Assembly: GCA_945893045.1 (NCBI GenBank)
Contig: CAMDEA010000028.1
Location: 1-59,446 of the forward strand
Reading direction: 5' to 3'
DNA length: 59,446 nucleotides
Source: Planctomyces sp. SH-PL62
GTDB taxonomy: Bacteria; Planctomycetota; Planctomycetia; Planctomycetales; Planctomycetaceae
A program made the translations under genes and the position numbers. Shown piece after piece: positions 26,901-33,414 of the stretch. A model generated the notes under the pieces. That model did no database searches and was not told the DNA's origin. It saw nothing but the letters and a program-made list of their open reading frames with translations. Numbering within the stretch: position 1 is the first letter of the stretch; each line of letters begins with the position of its first letter.

Positions 26901-28051
26901 GTTGCCGAAGTTCTCGTCGCGCCGACGTCGCTGGCTCCCTGTGTTTTCGTGACCCCGAAGTTCGATTCGGAAGTCTGCGTTTCAGCGACCGTTCCCGAAT
27001 CGACTGCGACGTTGGGATTGGCTTTGTCGATCTGGCCATCAGAGTCGGTGACGACTTCGTGGTGGCCCATCACGTCGATCACTTTGGCCAAACCCCAGTC
27101 GAGCACCAGCGTCTCACCGAATTCCCCCAGCATCACATTCAGCGGCTTGAGGTCGCGATGCAGCACTCCCTTGCCGTGCGCATACCCGAGCGCCTGACAG
27201 ACGGAGATGACCTGTCGCAGTAATCGCGTGAACGCCAATTGCCGTTCGGTGCTGCCGCGCGGCAAGGCATGCAATTCTTCAATTGCCTTCTCCATGTTGC
27301 CGCCCTTGAGCAGCTTCATGGCGTAAAACGGCGTGCCGTTTTCTTGATAGCCCACGTCGTAGATCGGCACGATGCAGGGGTGTTCCAACTGCCCGGTGAT
27401 CTGCGCCTCTTCCATAAACCGTTCGACGATGGAGCGGTTCTTCAGAGCCTTCGGCAAGAGTTCCTTGAACGCGATCTGGCGGTGGATCGAGGTATCTTCC
27501 GCCAGCCAGATGTTTCCCAAACCACCGTGCGCGAAGTTGTCGAGCAGCTTGTAGCGTTCCTCCGTTCGCGGCCCCTGATGAGCTTGCGGGGTCGCGTTCG
27601 GAGGCGTCGCGCGATTTTGCCCGGACCAATTGCCTCCGGACGCACCTTGGGTGGGTGCCCAGGCACGCGCGACAGAACTGGAGCCGGCGGTCGCCTGAAT
27701 CTCAGCAAACGTCGCGTTGGGATCGTGTGCCGGAACGCCGATCAATGTTTGCACGGCGGATTCCGGATGGAAGTTGCTCGTGATCGGAGCCGCCTGCGTT
27801 TGTTCCGCATCGTCCGTCGGTCCCGGTTGGACGAACGTGGCTCCCTCGCCCGGCGAATGGACGATGGTCGCATCGAGTTGGGCTTGGGGCACCGCGAGTG
27901 TGTGTTCGGGAGCGTTGGTCGGATCCGTGATCGCCATCGTCTGATCGGGCAAAGGTTCTGCGGCGTCGTGGCCAGCTTGGTCGTTCGGAGTCATGTCATC
28001 GACGCCTTTCCGATTGGGTTCGCTTGGATTGGAAGCGTGCGGCACAGACAT
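23987..28051 (-). CDS. Membrane Ser/Thr protein kinase with TPR domain
   Basis: A 1354-residue Hanks-type kinase. Residues 1-165 are low-complexity and polar. The kinase domain follows: glycine loop AHGGLGNIW near 173, ATP-binding Lys in IAFKELL near 196, catalytic loop HRDLKPLNVM near 298, and DWGLAK near 318 in place of DFG. Between DWG and GTPAYMPAEQ (near 422) lies a Ser/Thr/Gly-rich insert of roughly 80-90 residues in the activation segment. A membrane helix near residues 550-570 separates the cytoplasmic kinase from a coiled-coil stretch and then many TPR repeats, which should lie outside the cytoplasm and bind protein partners. AGAAGGAG upstream of the ATG supports the start. The signal it senses is unknown. 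The minus-strand genes further upstream lie beyond a hairpin. Confidence 0.93.
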   Translation of the reverse strand: MSVPHASNPSEPNRKGVDDMTPNDQAGHDAAEPLPDQTMAITDPTNAPEHTLAVPQAQLDATIVHSPGEGATFVQPGPTDDAEQTQAAPITSNFHPESAVQTLIGVPAHDPNATFAEIQATAGSSSVARAWAPTQGASGGNWSGQNRATPPNATPQAHQGPRTEERYKLLDNFAHGGLGNIWLAEDTSIHRQIAFKELLPKALKNRSIVERFMEEAQITGQLEHPCIVPIYDVGYQENGTPFYAMKLLKGGNMEKAIEELHALPRGSTERQLAFTRLLRQVISVCQALGYAHGKGVLHRDLKPLNVMLGEFGETLVLDWGLAKVIDVMGHHEVVTDSDGQIDKANPNVAVDSGTVAETQTSESNFGVTKTQGASDVGATRTSATSPGGTQSRSTETGSFLRRQVATDARTAGSHTIMGQIMGTPAYMPAEQAEGKIDQLDARTDIYSLGGILYKLLTNQSPVGRGKAQDVLKKVISGDITPPRQIDPTIPPPLEAICQKAMALKQEDRYPKAMDMAADIEAWLSDEPVSVYPDPWRTRLRRWYKRHQALVHTSGVAVAVIGIAIGGWTIAENLRVNGLQLAAQTKVDEASTATKNSDLLKANSLLTEALGQVRAESQLEQLRERIQSDLESVARLQAAAERERLVGLRTKAARLLDDAKEAGDTNQDFAQARTLLTKAVTMLAEEKSLADLHRQAESQLAKVDQVLAQQSVVLAAKAQLAKFQEAVEQVRVYGGNVSGEDSIDDLREAHKHGLAALDLFEIDYEKPDQLDARLRLLGPEAIDTWKAGLLELLVTIAQAETNLAIKDQPNDVAAAAKRSLERIQQAESFGLSSRPVGFLKADLFATLGQAEAAQRTLAAAEKLPAETRLDHYWLAERARQLRQFPQAIRHLQNALRVDPDDFWSLNLMAVCHLNQGQADAAAANFTACIARRPNLFWPYLTRALAFADIGQFENAQLDLARAQELSPRAYAVPLNRGFVFLLQKNYDAAKADFVAAAELRPDLAAPHLNLAEACRRQADEFELSNAADGAVRAAAERQTALAELTKALPMAPQQGLIYRVRGMIQVRLNAPAAALEDFQRATRLEPNPKFQALSFYEIGAIHQRAKRLPEALAAFDHSLTLNPADTKVIRERAEILLSLRKFDEAIAGFTSYLEKAGPLGDVYRARGLAFSLTNKPREAINDYTMSLQYEPSLNMLGRRGWAYLLNAAKLAKEDFEEAVRLDPQNPDSLQGLAFAMVSLNDHSGAVANLEKAAPIIKRAPARLGAQAWALSFNQAGTYSQAYAKALVDPTLSTEGRDELAKQYVSQAIAWLTESHRVAGPQFRKVFSQELRGDGAFDPIRTRPEFLEALKTIGAE

Positions 28052-28091
28052 GAATGACTCCTTCTAAACCTCGCACGGCCCTGAGTGAGAT

Positions 28092-28147
28092 GTTTAACCG
28101 CTACGCCATCGGCGTGCGTGCCCACGCCGATGGCGTTGGGGTTAAAC
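28092..28147. repeat. Imperfect hairpin upstream of the kinase
   Basis: The arms are 28092-28116 and 28123-28147, complementary at 22 of 25 positions, beginning GTTTAACC and ending GGTTAAAC, with a six-base loop. The element lies between the stop of the two-helix protein and the kinase start. Confidence 0.75.
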
Positions 28148-28165
28148 ACGCAAACGTTGCTTCGT

Positions 28166-28753
28166 CTACTCGCGCATCGCGAACGGGTTGTCCAACGGTT
28201 GTCCGGACATGAAATTCAGACGTGTCGCCCGCAGGACTTTCCACTCGCCATCTTCCTTTCCCCACGTCAGCTCCCAGCGACTGGGCTGTCTCACGGAGTT
28301 GTAGCCACTGACCGTGACCGTCGCGGAAGCTCGGAATTGAGTGATCGCACGCGAGTCTTTGTTGGTCATCCTGGTGCGAATGTCGGAGATGCGCACGTCG
28401 TCTTGGATATCAACCAAATCCAGCGCATGCGTCGCCAGACGACGGACGTCGTCCCCCTGGATGAACTTCAATGACTCCGGCTCCGGCCCGCCGCCGACCA
28501 CCGCGTTGAGCAATCCCCGCTGCAGCGAATCCCGCTGAAACGCCGCCGTGAAATCCAACAGCCGCTGCTCGACCCGCTCCGTCTCCGTGACGATTTGCTG
28601 CTCCACGACAAACACGAGTCCGCACAGCGCGACACACAACGCCACGCCCGCCAGATAGCCCGTCTTCCGCTGCGACATCCAACCCAGAAACAGCAGCACG
28701 CCGAGCACGCTCAAGATCAGAATCGGCGGCCAAGGCGTTTCCGTGAACCACAT
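28166..28753 (-). CDS. Two-helix membrane protein of unknown function
   Basis: A 195-residue protein that I do not recognise. Two membrane helices lie near residues 9-26 (PILILSVLGVLLFLGW) and 33-52 (LAGVALCVALCGLVFVV). The rest is soluble: an amphipathic stretch (TERVEQRLLDFTAAFQRD) and a C-terminal region with ITQFRASATVTVSGY and WELTWGKEDGEWKVLRA, whose pattern of alternating strands ending in W.V resembles SnoaL/NTF2-like domains. It starts three bases after the YqgE/AlgH stop, so the two are co-transcribed. The NTF2-like suggestion is tentative. Confidence 0.75.
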   Translation of the reverse strand: MWFTETPWPPILILSVLGVLLFLGWMSQRKTGYLAGVALCVALCGLVFVVEQQIVTETERVEQRLLDFTAAFQRDSLQRGLLNAVVGGGPEPESLKFIQGDDVRRLATHALDLVDIQDDVRISDIRTRMTNKDSRAITQFRASATVTVSGYNSVRQPSRWELTWGKEDGEWKVLRATRLNFMSGQPLDNPFAMRE

Positions 28754-28756
28754 GAG

Positions 28757-29323
28757 TCAATTCCATTCGGGGTGTTCGGACGCGGTGGGAATCAGTTGAT
28801 GAGCCTGCTGGAAAACCCGCATCAGCTCATCCCACACGTCATACGGCTCTTTGTGAAAGACGTACTCGGGCGAAGCGTCCAGCAGCAGCCAGTCGCCGCG
28901 GTTGACCTCCCCTTCCAATTGTTTGGGAGACCAACCCGCGCAGCCGGAGAAGACGCGGAAGCGAGCGTCGTCGTCCCCCTCGGACACGGCCTGCACGACC
29001 GAGCGGAAGACGTCTTGCGTGCAGCCCACAAAGACTCCTTCCAACGGCGGCGATTCCGAGAAGTCCAATTCATCGGCGTTGTGCAGAATAAAGAGGTTGC
29101 CCGGCTCGACTGGCCCCCCCATGTGGACGACTTCGCCCGTTTCCGGCAACTCGAAGTGCTCGGACAGAACTTGCGAGACGGTGACGGACGACGGCCGATT
29201 GATGACCAGCCCCATCGCTCCGTGCTGGTTGTGCTCCAGCATCAGAATGACGGTCTTGAAGAAATTGGGATCGCGCAGATGTTTGGCCGCGATCAAGAAT
29301 TGGCCGCGAAAAGATTGAGACAT
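28757..29323 (-). CDS. YqgE/AlgH family protein
   Basis: A 188-residue member of the YqgE/AlgH family, widespread cytoplasmic proteins sometimes treated as transcriptional regulators but of uncertain activity. The N-terminus GQFLIAAKHLRDPNFFKTVI, then GAMGLVINRP, VHMGGPVEP, and RVFSGCAGWSPKQLEGEV are the family's conserved blocks. It heads a two-gene unit with the two-helix membrane protein. No strong ribosome binding site was seen. Confidence 0.93.
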   Translation of the reverse strand: MSQSFRGQFLIAAKHLRDPNFFKTVILMLEHNQHGAMGLVINRPSSVTVSQVLSEHFELPETGEVVHMGGPVEPGNLFILHNADELDFSESPPLEGVFVGCTQDVFRSVVQAVSEGDDDARFRVFSGCAGWSPKQLEGEVNRGDWLLLDASPEYVFHKEPYDVWDELMRVFQQAHQLIPTASEHPEWN

Positions 29324-29443
29324 GATGTGTTCGGAGAAGTCCTTGGGATCAAGAATGCGTGAGGCAGTATAGGCGCGACTCCGAGTGCCGCCCAGCGGCG
29401 GCTTTTGATACTCTGCCGCCCCTCACCGATTCCGATGTTTCTG

Positions 29444-29523
29444 TGAGCGGAACGGCGCTAGCCGCCGGTTTCTAACTCGGAACATCGTCTCGGCGAGACC
29501 GGTGGCTAGCGCCAGTCCGCTCA
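29444..29523. repeat. GAGCGG palindromic repeat before the OPT transporter
   Basis: The arms are 29444-29469 and 29498-29523, imperfectly complementary, with core ACGGCGCTAGCCGCCGGT. A single arm of the same family occurs at 31558-31583 directly after the transporter gene. Confidence 0.8.
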
Positions 29524-29553
29524 AAAACAACCAGCTCGATCAAGGAGGCCGGC

Positions 29554-31560
29554 ATGGCGATCAAGCAACTGACCGAAGAGCAAATCCGCGAATGGTCCGT
29601 CGAACAAAAAGATCGCTGGTGGCTGGAGAACGTCTATCGCGGCAACATGCCGCAGCTCACGTTTCGCGCGGGACTAACCGGCTTCCTGCTCGGCGGCTTG
29701 CTGTCGGCGACGAATCTTTACATCGGAGCGAAAACCGGCTGGTCGCTGGGTGTCGGCATCACATCGGTGATTCTGGCGTTCGCGTTCTTCAAGGCGTTGC
29801 AGAAGCTCGGAATCAGTGAATTCACGATCCTCGAGAACAACGCGATGCAGTCGATCGCGACTTCGGCCGGCTACATGACCTCGCCGCTGATCGCTTCGCT
29901 GCCGGCGTACATGATCGCGAACCAAGTGATGATTCCGTGGTGGCAGATCATTCTTTGGAATGTGGGCGTGTCGATTCTCGGCGTGCTGTTCGCCTTTCCG
30001 ATGAAGCGGCGATTTATCAACGACGAGCAGTACCCATTCCCGGAAGGCCAAGCGGCCGGCGTGGTGATGGACACGCTGCATTCGTCGGACGTGTCGGTCG
30101 GATTGTTCAAAGCCAAAGTGCTGGCGATCTCGGCGGGCGGCGCGGCCTGCATCAAGTTCCTGCAAGCCGAAAGCCTGCAACTCTGGCTGCAAGTCGTTGC
30201 CTGGTTGCCCAAAGCGACTGACGAAGAGTCTCTCAAAGCGCGCACGAAATTGCTCGAAGAGGGGACCAAGAGATTTTGGCACCTGCCCGAAGACCTGTTT
30301 CAGATTCTCGACTGGGCGAAGATCCCAATTCCAAAACTGCGCGGCGTTGACATGCGGCAGTTGACGATCATGCCTCTGGCCGACGTCGCTCTATTTGGTG
30401 CCGGCGGCCTGATGGGAATCCGCGCGGGCAGCTCGCTGATGATCGGAGCGGTCATCAATTACTGCGTGCTCGTCCCCTGGATGATCGAACGCAAAGAGAT
30501 TCTGCCAAAAGTGACGCTGGTCGATGGCGTTGAAAAACTGACTTACGGAATGCGGATCATCACGCTCTGGTCGTTGTGGCCCGGCGTGGCGGCGATGGTG
30601 GTCGCGTCGTTCGTGGCGTTGTTGTCCAAGCCCGATGTATTCGTGAAAGCGTTCCACGGCTTGACCGGCAAGAAACAAGGCGAGGACGTCCTCAAGGGGA
30701 TCGAGTTCCCGTTGTGGATTTCCGTGATGGGAATTCCGCTGATGAGCCTCGTCACGGCCGGCATGGCGACCGCATTTTTTGGAATCCCGATTTGGGTCTC
30801 GCTGGTGGGACTGCCTCTGACGTTCGTCTTGGCACTGGTCGGCGCGACTTCGACCGGTCTGACCAGCACGACTCCTATCGGAGCGACCAGCAAGATCACG
30901 CAGTTGTTCTATGGCATGGTCCGTCCCGGCGACATCAAGTCGAACCTCGCCACAGCGGGTATCACGGCCGAGGTCGTCGGCAACTCGTCAAACCTGCTGA
31001 TGGATATTAAACCCGGCTACATGCTGGGAGCCAAACCGCGTCAGCAAGCGGTCGGCCACATCATCGGCATCTTGAGCGGCGCGTTTGCCGGCACGTTCCT
31101 GTTCTTCGTGCTCTTCACGAAAGGCATCGACCCGAAGAACCCTGAAACCATCGCCTCGCTGCAGTCCGACCAATTCCCCATGCCGTCGGTCACGGTTTGG
31201 ACCGGCGTCGCCAAAGTGCTGACCGAAGGCTTGAGCAAACTGCCGCAATCGGTCGTCATCGCCGTGATCATCGCCAGCTTCGTGGCATTCGTTCTGGAGG
31301 GACTGCGGATCGTCACGAAGAACAAGGTGCCGTTGTCGCCGGTGGCGCTCGGCTTGGCATTCGTACTCGATTTCAAATCGGCCGCGTGCATGTTCGCCGG
31401 AGCGTTCGCGTTTTGGTTATTGGGCGTCGGTCGCCTGAAAGAAGAAAACGCTCACGGCAACCTGTGGGTCGAAAACCACGAACCGATCTGCGCCGGCATC
31501 ATCGCCGGAGCCAGCCTGATGGGCATTCTCGACATCGTGGTCGGCGTGTTTCTGCTGTGA
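29554..31560 (+). CDS. OPT family oligopeptide/metal-chelate transporter
   Basis: A 668-residue polytopic membrane protein of the OPT family, whose members import oligopeptides or metal-chelate complexes. It has a dozen or more hydrophobic helices. Recognisable segments include RAGLTGFLLGGLLSATNLYI near the N-terminus, FPEGQAAGVVMDT, TSTTPIGATSKITQLFYGM, and ENHEPICAGIIAGASLMGI at the C-terminus. AAGGAGG lies five bases before the ATG, the best ribosome binding site in the window. The stop codon is inside a GAGCGG repeat arm. The substrate cannot be told from the sequence. Confidence 0.93.
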   Translation: MAIKQLTEEQIREWSVEQKDRWWLENVYRGNMPQLTFRAGLTGFLLGGLLSATNLYIGAKTGWSLGVGITSVILAFAFFKALQKLGISEFTILENNAMQSIATSAGYMTSPLIASLPAYMIANQVMIPWWQIILWNVGVSILGVLFAFPMKRRFINDEQYPFPEGQAAGVVMDTLHSSDVSVGLFKAKVLAISAGGAACIKFLQAESLQLWLQVVAWLPKATDEESLKARTKLLEEGTKRFWHLPEDLFQILDWAKIPIPKLRGVDMRQLTIMPLADVALFGAGGLMGIRAGSSLMIGAVINYCVLVPWMIERKEILPKVTLVDGVEKLTYGMRIITLWSLWPGVAAMVVASFVALLSKPDVFVKAFHGLTGKKQGEDVLKGIEFPLWISVMGIPLMSLVTAGMATAFFGIPIWVSLVGLPLTFVLALVGATSTGLTSTTPIGATSKITQLFYGMVRPGDIKSNLATAGITAEVVGNSSNLLMDIKPGYMLGAKPRQQAVGHIIGILSGAFAGTFLFFVLFTKGIDPKNPETIASLQSDQFPMPSVTVWTGVAKVLTEGLSKLPQSVVIAVIIASFVAFVLEGLRIVTKNKVPLSPVALGLAFVLDFKSAACMFAGAFAFWLLGVGRLKEENAHGNLWVENHEPICAGIIAGASLMGILDIVVGVFLL

Positions 31561-31583
31561 GCGGCACGGCGTTAGCCGCCGGT
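31558..31583. repeat. GAGCGG repeat arm after the OPT transporter
   Basis: A 26-base single arm matching 29444-29469 at most positions. It supplies the TGA stop of the transporter gene. Confidence 0.7.
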
Positions 31584-31705
31584 CGGTCGCGACTCGCCGC
31601 CATCGAGCATCTTGCCGGCAACGATCAATACGAACCTGACATGACTAGAGTCTCTGCCTTACGATGCCGAGCGTTGATCAGGTCTCTGAATAGGAGTCAT
31701 TGCCC

Positions 31706-32005
31706 ATGATTCATCGCCACCGAGAACGTCCGCCCGCCACGAACGAATTCCTGAGAATGATTGAAGGCCAGGTGGCGCACATCGAACAGGAAAATCGCCA
31801 GACCCTTCGCGAATGGCAGACGAAGTCGCTGGAGGAACGGGGTGCGGGCATCATCGTGTGCTGTCAATCCGCCGCCGCGATCATGGAAGCTCGCCGGCAA
31901 AGGGGAATGCCGCCATACCCGCGCGAACCGTGGCCGCCGTACATCTGGGAGATGTTGAGAAAGCACATGACCGAGGCTCGCAATGAATCACACGACGCCA
32001 CCTGA
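31706..32005 (+). CDS. Small protein coupled to a nucleotidyltransferase
   Basis: A 99-residue protein that I do not recognise. The ATG at 31706 has AGGAG nine bases upstream; a TTG at 31700 is too close to that site. The product is charged and mainly helical (GQVAHIEQENRQTLREW, AAAIMEARRQRGMPP) with a proline/tryptophan-rich segment (PPYPREPWPPYIWEML). It overlaps the next gene by 23 bases, so the two are translationally linked. Size and position would fit an antitoxin or partner of the nucleotidyltransferase, but nothing in its sequence shows a DNA-binding or known antitoxin fold. Confidence 0.68.
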   Translation: MIHRHRERPPATNEFLRMIEGQVAHIEQENRQTLREWQTKSLEERGAGIIVCCQSAAAIMEARRQRGMPPYPREPWPPYIWEMLRKHMTEARNESHDAT

Positions 32006-32555
32006 TGAAGTCGTCGTCGAATTGACGAGACAACTCGACGCCTTCGGAGTGGACTACGCCGTTGGCGGAGCCTTGGCGATCGGATTGTGGAGCGAGCCGC
32101 GAAGCACGATCGACGTGGACATCACGCTGTTCCTCGATCCCAAAACTCCGGAAGTGTGCATCAAACTGCTGGCCGCGATTGGTTGTGAATTCGATCAAGA
32201 TCCGGCGACCAAACTGCTGCGCGAGTTTGGCTACTGCAAAGTCAACTGGCGTGATTGCACGGTGGACATCTTCTTGCCGACCAATCCTTTTCTTCTCGCG
32301 GCCAAGCATCGCCGGTCCAGCATGATGTTCCGCGGCCGCGAGGTTCGATTCTGGAACGCCGAAGTGATGGCGGTGTTGAAGATGATGTTCTTTCGAAAGA
32401 AGGATTCGATCGATTTGGAAAAGCTCATTCGTGCGCAACAGACCAACCTCGATCGGCCGTGGGTCCGGCAGAAACTGACCGAGATCTTTGGTGAATTCGA
32501 TCCGCGCATTAGTACGTGGGATGAGCTGTGCGCGGACGTTGATTCGAATCCATGA
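31983..32555 (+). CDS. AbiEii-like nucleotidyltransferase
   Basis: A 190-residue protein with the minimal-nucleotidyltransferase signature: VGGALAIGLWSEPRSTIDVD, where GG at residues 28-29 and Asp 44/Asp 46 form the nucleotide- and metal-binding site, and a further acidic strand VDIFLP. Such proteins include AbiEii/AbiGii-type toxins and antibiotic nucleotidyltransferases; this length and the EVRFWNAEVMAVLKMMFFRKKD region fit the former. GAGG six bases before the ATG supports the start. It overlaps the small upstream gene, and an alpha/beta hydrolase starts nine bases after its stop. Toxin activity is inferred only. Confidence 0.78.
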   Translation: MNHTTPPDEVVVELTRQLDAFGVDYAVGGALAIGLWSEPRSTIDVDITLFLDPKTPEVCIKLLAAIGCEFDQDPATKLLREFGYCKVNWRDCTVDIFLPTNPFLLAAKHRRSSMMFRGREVRFWNAEVMAVLKMMFFRKKDSIDLEKLIRAQQTNLDRPWVRQKLTEIFGEFDPRISTWDELCADVDSNP

Positions 32556-32564
32556 AAGTCGCAC

Positions 32565-33365
32565 ATGCTTAAGGACATCAATCTCGCCGGCGCAACTCTG
32601 TCCGTCGCCGATGTCGGTCAAGGCCCGCCGATTCTGTTTGCGCATGGCTTTCCGCTGGATCACACGATGTGGAGCCAACAGCTCGCCGAGTTGTCGAGGG
32701 ACCATCGCTGCATTGCTCCGGACTTGCGCGGTTTCGGACAGAGCAGCGTCACCTCAGGCAAAGTCACGATGGCGCAATTCGCGGACGATCTCGCCGCGTT
32801 GCTGGATGTGCTGGGAGTTTCGGAGCCGGTGGTTCTGTGCGGGTTGTCGATGGGCGGTTACATCGCCTGGGAGTTTGTGCGACGGCACGCGGCCCGGTTA
32901 CGTGGGTTGATTTTGTGCGACACTCGTGCGGTCCCCGATTCTCCAGAAGCAGTGGCCAATCGGTTGAGGCTCGCGGAGGACGTGGTGCGGCTGGGTCCGG
33001 AATTGGTCGCCAATGCCATGCTGCCCCGATTGTTTGCGCCGAACACCACCGCGCATCGGCCGGAAGGGGTCCACGAGCTACGCCAAGTGATGCTGGCCAC
33101 GAACCCGCAAGGCATTGCCGCCGCGTCGCGCGGCATGGCCGAACGGGGCGATGCTCGGCCGCTCTTACCGACGATCAACTGCCCGACGCTGGTGATCGTC
33201 GGCGAGCACGATGTCATCTCGCCACCGGCGGAGATGCGTGACATCGCCACGGCGATTCCGCGCAGCGTTTTTCAAATCATCGCTGACGCCGGACACATGG
33301 CTCCGCTGGAGCAACCATTGGCGATCAACGCCGCGATCTGCCAGTTTCTCGCGGCAGTCCCGTAG
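32565..33365 (+). CDS. Alpha/beta hydrolase
   Basis: A 266-residue alpha/beta hydrolase, soluble, without a signal peptide. The oxyanion segment FAHGFPLDHTMW, nucleophile elbow CGLSMGGYIAW, acid VGEHDVISPP and histidine DAGHMAPLEQP are all present, so it should be active. Overall pattern is close to 3-oxoadipate enol-lactonase-like and related esterases, but the substrate is not determined and there are no other catabolic genes nearby. It starts nine bases after the nucleotidyltransferase gene. Its TAG stop lies inside the palindrome shared with the convergent PQQ gene. Confidence 0.9.
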   Translation: MLKDINLAGATLSVADVGQGPPILFAHGFPLDHTMWSQQLAELSRDHRCIAPDLRGFGQSSVTSGKVTMAQFADDLAALLDVLGVSEPVVLCGLSMGGYIAWEFVRRHAARLRGLILCDTRAVPDSPEAVANRLRLAEDVVRLGPELVANAMLPRLFAPNTTAHRPEGVHELRQVMLATNPQGIAAASRGMAERGDARPLLPTINCPTLVIVGEHDVISPPAEMRDIATAIPRSVFQIIADAGHMAPLEQPLAINAAICQFLAAVP

Positions 33366-33414
33366 ACGGGTCACTCCGTGACCCGAAGTGTCCGGTCACG
33401 GAGTGACCGGTCTA
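33362..33414. terminator. Palindrome containing both stop codons of convergent genes
   Basis: The 22-base arms are 33362-33383 and 33393-33414, complementary at 21 positions, with core GGGTCACTCCGTGACC and a nine-base loop. The left arm starts GTAGAC and supplies the TAG of the hydrolase gene; the right arm ends GTCTAC and supplies the TAG of the minus-strand gene. It probably ends transcripts in both directions, although there is no T-tract. Confidence 0.75.
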
